Shown one piece after another: positions 34,386 to 42,384 of a stretch of DNA of 64,000 nt (positions are counted from its first letter, which is position 1; every line of letters begins with the position of its first letter). The DNA comes from an uncultured Clostridia bacterium (GTDB lineage: Bacteria; Bacillota; Clostridia; Oscillospirales; Acutalibacteraceae), in NCBI GenBank assembly GCA_946187325.1, contig CAMHQC010000003.1, positions 1 through 64,000 of the forward strand. The letters are read 5' to 3'. A model generated the notes under the pieces. The model saw only the letters and a program-made list of their open reading frames with translations, searched no databases and was not told the origin of the DNA. Both the position numbers and the translations under genes were made by a program.

Positions 34386-35420
34386 ATGATAAAAGCAGGA
34401 ATAGTTGGAGCGACAGGCTACGCGGGCTGCGAGCTTGTACGCCTTATTAACTCGCACCCCGAAGCCGAAGTATCGGCTATAAGCTCCGTAAGCTTCGAGG
34501 GAAAGAAAATCTCGGAGGTTTATCCGAGTTATATCTACTTAAACGATATGATCTGCGAGAATGCCGACGAAGTTGTAAGAAAGAGCGACGTTGTTTTCGC
34601 GGCTCTCCCCCACGGACTCAGCCAGGAACTCGCCGCTAAATGCAAAAATAACGGAGTAAAATTTATAGACCTAGGAGCTGATTTCAGGCTCGACAGCGAG
34701 GACGAATACAAGGAATGGTACGGCGGAGAATTTCTGGACAAGGCTCTGCACGAGGAAGCGGTATACGGCTTGCCCGAGTTTTTCAGAGAAGATATCAAGG
34801 GCAAGAGCATTATAGCTAACCCGGGCTGCTACACAACCTGTTCACCGCTCGCCTTAGCTCCCGCCGTAAAAAACGGACTTGTGGAGCTTAAAGGTATTAT
34901 ATGTAACTGCGCGAGCGGAGTTACGGGCGCGGGCAGAAAGCCTGTTCAGGGCAACCACTACCCCGAGCTTAACGAGGGCTTCCACGCTTATAAGGTCGCT
35001 TCTCACCGCCACACCCCCGAAATTGAGCAGACTCTTTCGAAATTATCGGGCGAAAAGGTAACTTTGACCTTTGTACCGCATTTACTGCCGGTAAACAGAG
35101 GCATTTTAGCGACCTGCTACGCCGATATTAAAGAGGGCGTAAGCTTTAGCGATATAAGAAAAGCTTACGAGGAATTTTATAAGGACGAGTATTTTGTAAG
35201 GCTTCTTCCCGACGGAATGTGTGCGGATATTCACAATATCAAATACTCTAACTTCTGCGACATCAGCCTTCACCACGACAAGCGTGCTAACAAGCTTATC
35301 GCTTGCTCGGCTATCGACAATATGGTAAAGGGCGCCGCGGGTCAGGCTATACAGAATATGAACATTATATTCGGATTAGACGAAAAAACGGGCTTGGATA
35401 TTATTCCTCCCGCATTTTAA
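34386..35420 (+). CDS. argC: N-acetyl-gamma-glutamyl-phosphate reductase
   Basis: A 344-aa NADPH-dependent reductase. GATGYAGCELVRL (about 8-20) binds NADP, the active-site Cys is in ANPGCYTT (about 144-151), and HRHTPEIEQ is present. AAGGA sits 9 nt before the ATG at 34386; the in-frame TTG at 34377 is unlikely. Confidence 0.96.
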   Translation: MIKAGIVGATGYAGCELVRLINSHPEAEVSAISSVSFEGKKISEVYPSYIYLNDMICENADEVVRKSDVVFAALPHGLSQELAAKCKNNGVKFIDLGADFRLDSEDEYKEWYGGEFLDKALHEEAVYGLPEFFREDIKGKSIIANPGCYTTCSPLALAPAVKNGLVELKGIICNCASGVTGAGRKPVQGNHYPELNEGFHAYKVASHRHTPEIEQTLSKLSGEKVTLTFVPHLLPVNRGILATCYADIKEGVSFSDIRKAYEEFYKDEYFVRLLPDGMCADIHNIKYSNFCDISLHHDKRANKLIACSAIDNMVKGAAGQAIQNMNIIFGLDEKTGLDIIPPAF

Positions 35421-35430
35421 AGGATAGATT

Positions 35431-36651
35431 ATGTACAAATTTATTGACGGCGGAGTGACCGCTCCGCAGGGGTTTACCGCCCAGGGAATCTGCGCGGGCG
35501 TAAAACCCGGCAACAAAACTAAAAGAGATTTAGCGCTTATTTACTGCGATACATTATGCAACGCCGCCGCGGTATTTACGAAAAACCTCGTAAAATCCGA
35601 CACAATCGCCGTTACAAAGGCTCACCTTAAAGACGGCAAGGCGCAGGCGGTTATCGTGAACTCGGGTAACGCTAACACCTGCAACGCCGACGGATACGAA
35701 AAAGCCGAAAAGATGTGCGAGATAGCGTCCGACGTACTCGGAGTAAATCAAAACGACGTTATCGTCGCCTCAACAGGTGTAATCGGAGAGATTTTACCGA
35801 TAGAGCCGATTATTAAAGGCGCCGAAAAAATGAGAGGAACTCTCTCGAAAGACGGCGGAACCAACGCTGCTGAAGCGATTATGACCACCGATACCGTAAA
35901 AAAGGAAATGGCGATGACTATGACCTTAGGCGGTAAGGAGGTTACTATCGGCGGTATCGCTAAGGGAAGCGGTATGATACATATTAATATGGGAACTATG
36001 CTTTCGTTCGTAACTACAGACGCGGCGGTTTCAGCGGATATGCTCGAAAGCGCGCTGAGAGAAGCGGTAGAGGACAGCTACAATATGGTTAGCGTAGACG
36101 GAGACACTTCCACAAACGACACCTTGGCGATTATGGCGTCGGGTAAGGCGGGGAATCCCGAAATCACCGAAAAGAACGACGATTATTATACATTTGTCGA
36201 GGGCTTAACCGAAGCGTTTAAGGCTCTCGCGAAAAGACTCGCCAAGGACGGCGAGGGCGCGAGCAAGCTTCTTATAGCTAAAGTTCAGGGCGCTAAGACT
36301 AAAACCGACGCGGTTAAGGTCAGCAAAAGCGTTATCTGCTCCAGCCTTTTAAAAGCGGCTATGTTCGGAGCGGACGCTAACTGGGGCAGGGTTCTCTGCG
36401 CTATAGGCTACAGCGGCGCGGACGTTGACGTAAAAAAAGTTGACGTCAGCTTTAAATCCGAAAAAGGCGCAATCGACGTGTGCAAAAACGGAGCAGGCAT
36501 ACCCTTCAGCGAGGAAAAAGCCAAGGAAGTTTTACTCGAGGACGAAATTGAAATTCTTATAACCTTAGGTGACGGCGATAAAAAAGCTGAGGCTTACGGT
36601 TGCGATTTAACCTACGATTATGTTAAAATAAACGGAGATTACAGAACATAA
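35431..36651 (+). CDS. argJ: Glutamate N-acetyltransferase / ornithine acetyltransferase
   Basis: A 406-aa ArgJ that recycles the acetyl group between N-acetylornithine and glutamate. The self-cleavage site region reads KGSGMIHINMGTMLSF, with Thr as the nucleophile of the beta subunit; the usual Ala-Thr is Gly-Thr here. The C-terminal CDLTYDYVKINGDYRT is canonical. Whether it also uses acetyl-CoA (bifunctional form) cannot be told from sequence. Confidence 0.95.
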   Translation: MYKFIDGGVTAPQGFTAQGICAGVKPGNKTKRDLALIYCDTLCNAAAVFTKNLVKSDTIAVTKAHLKDGKAQAVIVNSGNANTCNADGYEKAEKMCEIASDVLGVNQNDVIVASTGVIGEILPIEPIIKGAEKMRGTLSKDGGTNAAEAIMTTDTVKKEMAMTMTLGGKEVTIGGIAKGSGMIHINMGTMLSFVTTDAAVSADMLESALREAVEDSYNMVSVDGDTSTNDTLAIMASGKAGNPEITEKNDDYYTFVEGLTEAFKALAKRLAKDGEGASKLLIAKVQGAKTKTDAVKVSKSVICSSLLKAAMFGADANWGRVLCAIGYSGADVDVKKVDVSFKSEKGAIDVCKNGAGIPFSEEKAKEVLLEDEIEILITLGDGDKKAEAYGCDLTYDYVKINGDYRT

Positions 36652-36937
36652 CCCGCAAGCCGCGGGAGCCGATTCCGCCTATGGAAACGCTTTTATTCAA
36701 TCAAAGCTTCATTAACGGCGGGACTTAAATCACATTTATGGAAAGAACGTCCACGCTCGCGAACCGCGGGTGCCAATGACATCTTTGATACGTTTTCTCT
36801 TAAGAAGAAACGTCTATATTACAAACCAATGCGCAGAACTTATCCCAAGTATCCAAAGCTTCATAAAGCACTATACGTACGGGGGATAGTACATTTAAGA
36901 AAGGGACGTCCACGCTTGACGTGGATATTTAAAAATA
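36652..36937. other. Unusually long spacer in the arginine operon
   Basis: 286 bp without a gene, in an operon where other spacers are a few bases to about 73. It starts with a small hairpin (CCCGC-AAGCC-GCGGG) and contains GACGTCCACGC/AACGTCCACGC twice (near 36750 and 36905). It also shares ordered words with the segment after upp. There is no U-tract terminator. Possibly an eroded repeat insertion or an internal control element. Confidence 0.5.
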
Positions 36938-37789
36938 ATGGATAATAATACGAGAGCAGAAATACTTATACAGGCTATGCCGTATATCCAGAAATGGTCG
37001 GGACAAACGATTGTTGTAAAATACGGCGGTAACGCTATGAAAAGCGAGGAACTTAAAGAAGCCGTTATGAGCGACATTGTGCTTATGCAATTAGTCGGTA
37101 TAAACGTAGTGCTTGTACACGGCGGAGGTCCCGAAATCAGCCAAATGCTCGATAAAACAGGTAAGAAAAGCGAGTTCAAAAACGGACTTAGGGTAACCGA
37201 CAAGGAAACTATCGACATCGTCCAGCAGGTGCTCGCGGGAAAAGTTAATAAAAGCCTTGTACAGCATCTTTCCACAAGCGGCGGACGAGCTATCGGACTT
37301 TGCGGACTTGACGGAAAAATGCTTATGGCGAAAAAACTCGAGAGCGAAGAAGATTTAGGGTTTGTCGGCGAAATCGACAGGGTAAATCCGATGATTATTA
37401 TGGACGCTATGAAGAACGGCTATATACCCGTAATTTCTACTATCGCGGGCGGATACAACGGCGAGGTTTATAACATAAACGCCGACTTAGCCGCTGCCAG
37501 AATAGCCTCAAAGCTCAGCGCGATTAAGCTCATACTTATGACCGATATCCGCGGACTTCTAAAGGATATTGACGATGAGGGCAGTCTTATCTCCGTTTTA
37601 AACGCCAACGATGTTCCCAAGCTTAAAAAGCAGGGAATTATCTCGGGCGGTATGATTCCGAAAATAGACTGCTGTGTTGACGCGGTAAGAAGTAACGTCG
37701 GCAGAGCGCATATCTTAGACGGTCGATTAAAACACTCGCTGCTATTAGAGCTTTTCTCCGACGAAGGTATCGGAACTATGATTTATTGA
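36938..37789 (+). CDS. argB: Acetylglutamate kinase
   Basis: A 283-aa kinase of the amino-acid kinase fold. KYGGNAM (about 28-34), VHGGGPEIS (about 66-74), NADLAAARIA and the C-terminal IPKIDCCVDAV segment are present. It lacks the long N-terminal helix extension typical of arginine-feedback-inhibited hexamers as far as can be judged. The ribosome binding site is weak. Confidence 0.96.
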   Translation: MDNNTRAEILIQAMPYIQKWSGQTIVVKYGGNAMKSEELKEAVMSDIVLMQLVGINVVLVHGGGPEISQMLDKTGKKSEFKNGLRVTDKETIDIVQQVLAGKVNKSLVQHLSTSGGRAIGLCGLDGKMLMAKKLESEEDLGFVGEIDRVNPMIIMDAMKNGYIPVISTIAGGYNGEVYNINADLAAARIASKLSAIKLILMTDIRGLLKDIDDEGSLISVLNANDVPKLKKQGIISGGMIPKIDCCVDAVRSNVGRAHILDGRLKHSLLLELFSDEGIGTMIY

Positions 37790-37804
37790 TAAGTTGGAAA
37801 GTAT

Positions 37805-38212
37805 ATGGAAATTCGTTCGATGACAATTGAAGATTATGACGAGATTTATTCGATGTGGCAGATTACGTCGAAACGCGCTCTAAGCGAAGCTGATTCCCGC
37901 GAAAATATTGAGCGCTATCTGCTCAGAAATAAGGGAATGAGCCTTGTTGCCTTAGAAAACGGCAGAATTATCGGCACGGTTTTAGCCGGTCACGACGGCA
38001 GAAGAGGCTTTATACACCATATGGCGGTACTACCCGAGTACAGAAGAAAGCATATCGGAAACGCTCTCGCCACCGAAGCGATCAAAAAAATCGCCGAGGA
38101 CGGCATAGATAAGACCCATATTTTCTGTTACCGGGATAACCTAACAGGTCAGGGCTTTTGGACAAGCCTCGGGTTTAAAAAACGAGGAGATTTATTCGTA
38201 TATTCTAAATAA
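37805..38212 (+). CDS. GNAT-family N-acetyltransferase
   Basis: A 135-aa single GNAT domain with the acetyl-CoA motif VLPEYRRKHIGNALATEAI (about 75-93) and the late FWTSLGFKKRG. It lies between argB and argD with short spacers, so it is co-transcribed with arginine genes. It could acetylate glutamate (an ArgA-type starter for the cycle) or an unrelated amine; the sequence does not decide. Classic ArgA is longer. Confidence 0.85.
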   Translation: MEIRSMTIEDYDEIYSMWQITSKRALSEADSRENIERYLLRNKGMSLVALENGRIIGTVLAGHDGRRGFIHHMAVLPEYRRKHIGNALATEAIKKIAEDGIDKTHIFCYRDNLTGQGFWTSLGFKKRGDLFVYSK

Positions 38213-38223
38213 AGGTAGTTATT

Positions 38224-39396
38224 ATGGACACAAAACAATTAGACAAACAGTATATAATGAATACATACGGACGTTACGACGTAGCTTTAGCGAGCGGTAA
38301 GGGTTGTACGGCGTTCGACGAAAACGGTAAGAAATATCTCGACGTAAGCTCGGGTATAGGCGTTAACTCGCTCGGATACTGCGACGACGGCTGGGTTGAA
38401 GCCGTTACACACCAGGCAAAAACGCTCCAGCACGTGAGCAACTATTTCTTCCACGAGCAACCGTCTAAGCTCGCCGAAAAGCTCTGCAATTTAACGACGT
38501 TTAGAAAGGTCTGCTTCTCAAACAGCGGAGCCGAAGCTAACGAGTGCGCGATTAAGGTTGCGAGGAAATACAGCTTCGATAAATACGGTGACGGCAGAAA
38601 TGAGATTATCACGCTTAGAGATTCATTCCACGGACGAACCGTAACCACTTTATCGGCTACGGGACAGGATAATTTCCACACCTACTTTTTCCCCTTTACC
38701 GAGGGCTTTAAGTACGCCGAAGCCAACAATTTCGAAAGCGTAAAAGCCTTGGCAAACAATAAAACCTGCGCCGTTTTGATAGAATGCGTTCAAGGCGAGG
38801 GCGGAGTAAATATACTCGACAAAGACTTTGTACAATCGGTAAGAAAGCTCTGCGACGAAAAAGATATTATACTTATAGTAGACGAAGTTCAGACGGGCGT
38901 AGGCAGGACAGGAAAGCTTTTCTGCTACGAAAACTTCGACATCACTCCCGATTTAATCACCTGCGCTAAAGGCTTAGGCGGAGGGCTCCCGATAGGTCTT
39001 TGTATGTGTAATAAAAAGCTCGAAAACGTAATGCAGCCCTCTACCCACGGCTCAACCTTCGCGGCAAATCCCGTAGTTTGCGCGGGCGCGAATTACGTTA
39101 TCGACACTATTTCGGGCGACAACTTCCTAAACGAAGTTAATAAAAAAGGAGCTTACCTTAGAGATAAGCTCGAAAAGCTCGACGGCGTTAAGTCGGTAAG
39201 AGGGCTAGGACTTATGATAGGAATTGAGCTCGAGAAGGATAACGCTCACGATATCGCCGTAAAATGCGTAGAAAACGGACTGCTCATTATCACAGCTAAA
39301 AATTTACTCAGGATGTTACCGCCGCTTAATATCAGCTACGGCGAAATTGACGAGGCGGTCGAGATACTAAATACTACCATACAGGAGGATAAATAA
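38224..39396 (+). CDS. argD: Acetylornithine aminotransferase
   Basis: A 390-aa PLP enzyme of the class III aminotransferases. NSGAEANECAIKVARKY (about 99-115), FHGRT, IVDEVQTGVGRTG, and the PLP Lys in TCAKGLGGGLPIG (about 246-258) are present. Its stop overlaps the argF start (TAATG). Confidence 0.95.
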   Translation: MDTKQLDKQYIMNTYGRYDVALASGKGCTAFDENGKKYLDVSSGIGVNSLGYCDDGWVEAVTHQAKTLQHVSNYFFHEQPSKLAEKLCNLTTFRKVCFSNSGAEANECAIKVARKYSFDKYGDGRNEIITLRDSFHGRTVTTLSATGQDNFHTYFFPFTEGFKYAEANNFESVKALANNKTCAVLIECVQGEGGVNILDKDFVQSVRKLCDEKDIILIVDEVQTGVGRTGKLFCYENFDITPDLITCAKGLGGGLPIGLCMCNKKLENVMQPSTHGSTFAANPVVCAGANYVIDTISGDNFLNEVNKKGAYLRDKLEKLDGVKSVRGLGLMIGIELEKDNAHDIAVKCVENGLLIITAKNLLRMLPPLNISYGEIDEAVEILNTTIQEDK

Positions 39397-40304
39397 TGAA
39401 ACATTTACTAAAGCTTGAGGATTGGTCGAGCGAGGAGATTTTAGCGACACTCGATCTCGCGGATAAACTTAAATACGAACAGAAAAACGGAATCGAGCAT
39501 AAGGTCTTAAAAGGCAAGACTCTCGGTATGATTTTTGAGAAGAGCTCAACACGTACACGTGTAAGCTTTGAGGTAGGTATGACTCAGCTCGGCGGATATC
39601 CGCTTTTCCTCTCGTCTAACGATTTACAAATCGGCAGAGGCGAGCCTGTTCAGGACACAGCGCGCGTTCTCTCGCGTTTTATCGACGGAATTATGATTCG
39701 TACATTCGAGCAGAGCGAGGTTGAAGCTCTCGCAGAGTACGGCTCTATCCCGATTATCAACGGCTTAACCGATTACTGTCATCCGTGCCAGGTACTCGCT
39801 GATTTACAGACTATCCGTGAGTTCAAGGGCAAGCTTGAGGGCTTAAAAATGTGCTTTATCGGCGACGGAAACAATATGATGAACTCTCTTATCGTGGGAG
39901 CGCTTCGTACAGGAATGAGCATTTCCGTTGCATGCCCCGAGGGTTACAATCCTCCCGAGCATATTATAGAGTTCGGCAAGAGCTTCGGCGATAAGTTTGA
40001 GCTTTGCCGTAAGCCTTTAGATGCCGCTAAGAACGCCGACGTAGTTTTAACTGACGTATGGGCTTCTATGGGGCAGGAAGAAGAAAAGAAAATCCGTGAA
40101 AAAGCTTTCGAGGGCTATCAGGTTAACGACGAGCTTATGGCGGTAACTAACGACGAGTGTATGGTACTTCACTGCTTACCCGCTCACCGCGGAGAAGAAA
40201 TTACCGCTGAAGTATTCGAGGCTCACGCTAACGAGATTTTTGAGGAAGCGGAAAACCGTCTCCACGCTCAGAAAGCCGTACTCGTTAAGTGCTTTACAGA
40301 ATAA
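39396..40304 (+). CDS. argF: Ornithine carbamoyltransferase
   Basis: A 302-aa enzyme. It has the carbamoyl-phosphate motif SSTRTRVSFEVGM (about 49-61), HPCQVLADLQT (about 129-139) and the ornithine loop HCLPAHRGEE (about 259-268). AGGAGG lies just before the ATG, inside the end of argD. It completes the ornithine-to-citrulline step of the operon. Confidence 0.96.
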   Translation: MKHLLKLEDWSSEEILATLDLADKLKYEQKNGIEHKVLKGKTLGMIFEKSSTRTRVSFEVGMTQLGGYPLFLSSNDLQIGRGEPVQDTARVLSRFIDGIMIRTFEQSEVEALAEYGSIPIINGLTDYCHPCQVLADLQTIREFKGKLEGLKMCFIGDGNNMMNSLIVGALRTGMSISVACPEGYNPPEHIIEFGKSFGDKFELCRKPLDAAKNADVVLTDVWASMGQEEEKKIREKAFEGYQVNDELMAVTNDECMVLHCLPAHRGEEITAEVFEAHANEIFEEAENRLHAQKAVLVKCFTE

Positions 40305-40313
40305 GGAGAAGCT

Positions 40314-40664
40314 ATGTTACTTTTATGCTATCCGAAATGTTCGACCTGTAAAAAGGCGAAAAAATGGCTCGACGATAACAACATCGAGTACGACGAGAGA
40401 GATATTAAGCTCGAAAACCCGAGCTTTGACGAACTTAAAGAGTGGTATCAGAAAAGCTCGCTTCCGCTCAAAAAATTCTTTAACACAAGCGGTATGATTT
40501 ATCGAGATATGAACCTAAAGGACAAGCTTCCCGAAATGAGCGAGGATGAGCAGTTAAAACTGCTTTCTACCGACGGAATGCTCGTTAAACGTCCGCTCGT
40601 AGTAGACGGCGATACTGTTCTTACAGGTTTCAGGGAAAAAGAATGGGAAGAAAAATTAAAATAA
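40314..40664 (+). CDS. ArsC/Spx/YffB-type thioredoxin-fold protein
   Basis: A 116-aa protein with an N-terminal CSTC redox pair (about 9-12), in the position used by Spx/MgsR and YffB-type proteins. It has KAKKWLDDNNIEYDERDI and a late KRPLVVDGDTVLTGFRE segment. It follows argF by 9 bp and ends the operon, but is probably unrelated to arginine synthesis. An arsenate-reducing role is unlikely without an ars context; a Spx-like regulator or small oxidoreductase is more plausible. Confidence 0.82.
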   Translation: MLLLCYPKCSTCKKAKKWLDDNNIEYDERDIKLENPSFDELKEWYQKSSLPLKKFFNTSGMIYRDMNLKDKLPEMSEDEQLKLLSTDGMLVKRPLVVDGDTVLTGFREKEWEEKLK

Positions 40665-40676
40665 CTCTAAAATAAC

Positions 40677-40710
40677 AAACGGTCGGGATTTCCCGACCGT
40701 TTACTTTTTA
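40677..40710. terminator. Terminator of the arginine operon
   Basis: AAACGGTCGGGA-TT-TCCCGACCGTTT then ACTTTTTA: a 12-bp stem with a two-base spacer. A T-rich stretch on the opposite strand could also stop the convergent LRR gene. Confidence 0.9.
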
Positions 40711-41877
40711 GTCAAAGTTTTCAATTATTTTCGCAAGATACATCTGTATTAGTGTAGCGTCGCGAATAGTTATTTGCCCATCCTTATTAACGTCAGCTAA
40801 TTCCTTAGCAAATGGATTGGAAAGAGTATCCTCACCTATTTTGTATTTTTGAATTTGGGTAACATCCAGGATATCAACCCTACCGTTTAGGTTAACATCG
40901 CCGATAATCTTTTTGTATATCTTAAGATTATTGAAACTGTTTTCGTTACAATACTCTTCCGCATATGAATCCTCGTAACAAACCGCTTCGATAGTTCCTT
41001 GATAAGACATCGGGGCAAAAGCATTTGCTCCAATTGACGTTACACTTTCGGAAATATAGATTTTTTCGAGCATAGAATCGTTATAAAATGCTTTCTCGCC
41101 GATTTCGGTAATTGAACTATTTAACTCAACTTTCGACAGCTTAGTACAATTCTCGAATGCGGAAGCTCCAATTTTTGTAATACTATTGGAAAAAGAAACG
41201 GCGGCCAGATTAGAGCAACCTGAAAATGTTCTCTCTTTTATCTCGGTTAAATCATTAGGAAGCGTTACCTCGGATAAATCTTCGCAATCGCTGAACGCTC
41301 CACTACCCAGCTTTAAAATACTTATCGGAAGTTTTACAGAATTTAGTCCGGAATTTGCGAACGCGTTATCACCTATCGAGCCAATCATAAGCGGTATATA
41401 TATTGAATTAAGCGAAACATCTCCCGAAAAACAACCTTCGGGAATTGAACGCAAACTTTCCGCAGCTATAATATCACATTTACTTAGTGATGTGCATTCA
41501 CTAAAGGCGTACATTCCGATACTTTCAATTCCTTTAGGAATTTTTATTTCCGATAAATCTTTACATCCGTAAAAAGCACTGTCGCCGATATACGAATAAC
41601 TTTCGGGAATAGTAACAGAGGTAATACCGCTTTCGGAAAAACAATCCTCGTAAATACCGATTATATTCCTTCCGCCATAGCTTTCCGGAAGCCTCAATTC
41701 AGTTTCATTGCCCAGATACCTGTATAAAGCCAAGGAATCATCTGATATAACGGCATATTTATATTCCCCGTCAGAAATGGTCGTTACGGCGTATGTCGTC
41801 AATGTCGATACCGCGAAAATCGGTATCATAAGCACAAGCGACAATATTATTGCTGTAGTTTTATGAATCAATTTCAT
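40708..41877 (-). CDS. Secreted BspA-type LRR protein with C-terminal dockerin
   Basis: A 389-aa exported protein. It has a signal peptide (about 1-30), then about 8-9 LRR_5/BspA-type repeats (about 60-310; e.g. IGDSAFYGCKDLSEIKIP, ITEIGEKAFYNDSMLEKI). A type I dockerin (about 325-385) carries two Ca2+-binding halves: DVNLNGRVDILDVTQIQKY and DVNKDGQITIRDATLIQMYL. The dockerin should plug it into a cohesin scaffold, i.e. a cellulosome/amylosome-type complex. There is no catalytic domain, so it may bind substrate or partner proteins. No cohesin gene is in the window. Confidence 0.92.
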   Translation of the reverse strand: MKLIHKTTAIILSLVLMIPIFAVSTLTTYAVTTISDGEYKYAVISDDSLALYRYLGNETELRLPESYGGRNIIGIYEDCFSESGITSVTIPESYSYIGDSAFYGCKDLSEIKIPKGIESIGMYAFSECTSLSKCDIIAAESLRSIPEGCFSGDVSLNSIYIPLMIGSIGDNAFANSGLNSVKLPISILKLGSGAFSDCEDLSEVTLPNDLTEIKERTFSGCSNLAAVSFSNSITKIGASAFENCTKLSKVELNSSITEIGEKAFYNDSMLEKIYISESVTSIGANAFAPMSYQGTIEAVCYEDSYAEEYCNENSFNNLKIYKKIIGDVNLNGRVDILDVTQIQKYKIGEDTLSNPFAKELADVNKDGQITIRDATLIQMYLAKIIENFD

Positions 41878-41897
41878 ATAATCAATCCCTTTATTTA

Positions 41898-41926
41898 CAA
41901 AAGCGGACAGAAAGCTGTCCGCTTTT
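41898..41926 (-). terminator. Terminator of the lipoprotein gene
   Basis: AAAAGCGGACAG-AAAG-CTGTCCGCTTTT, a 12-bp stem with the T-run on both strands. It separates the lipoprotein gene from the LRR-dockerin gene. Confidence 0.88.
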
Positions 41927-41930
41927 ATAA

Positions 41931-42326
41931 TTACTTAATCTTTTCTTTGTGCAACATAATAAACTCAAGATAGTTATCCTTCAGCTCTTTATACGCCTCG
42001 GTGTTAAACGAAACATTATAGATGTACAGTTTTTCACCTTTCTCGTATTTCCAGTCGGCGTCAAAAAGCTGAACATTATTTTTATCCACATCATAAACAA
42101 TTACATTATTTGGAGCAAATACAAGTTTAATATTATATTTTTTGTTATTGAACTTGTAAGTACCCTTGCAATCGTCCTGAGGAGTAAACCTAAAACTATA
42201 GTCAGAAGATGTCCATCTTATTCCTTTAAAGCTGTCGGGTTTACTTCCTGTATTCTGTACACAGCCGACAAGCAACATACTCATACAGGTTACCACGATA
42301 AGCATAACACAAAGTAATTTTTTCAT
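41931..42326 (-). CDS. Small predicted lipoprotein
   Basis: A 131-aa protein with a lipoprotein signal (lipobox LVGC near residue 22) and a small beta-rich domain (FRFTPQDDCKGTYKFNNKKYNIKL). AGGAGA precedes the ATG. It lies between the giant surface protein and the LRR-dockerin protein on the same strand. No family recognised; likely an envelope accessory. Confidence 0.72.
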   Translation of the reverse strand: MKKLLCVMLIVVTCMSMLLVGCVQNTGSKPDSFKGIRWTSSDYSFRFTPQDDCKGTYKFNNKKYNIKLVFAPNNVIVYDVDKNNVQLFDADWKYEKGEKLYIYNVSFNTEAYKELKDNYLEFIMLHKEKIK

Positions 42327-42384
42327 ATGTAAATCTCCTAACTTAGTTCAGATTTTGTCCCACATACAACTATGGAATTTCTGT

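Noticed and set aside
40314-40664. Arsenate reductase proper
   Set aside because: No ars genes nearby; the CSTC pair and length fit Spx/YffB-type proteins equally or better.
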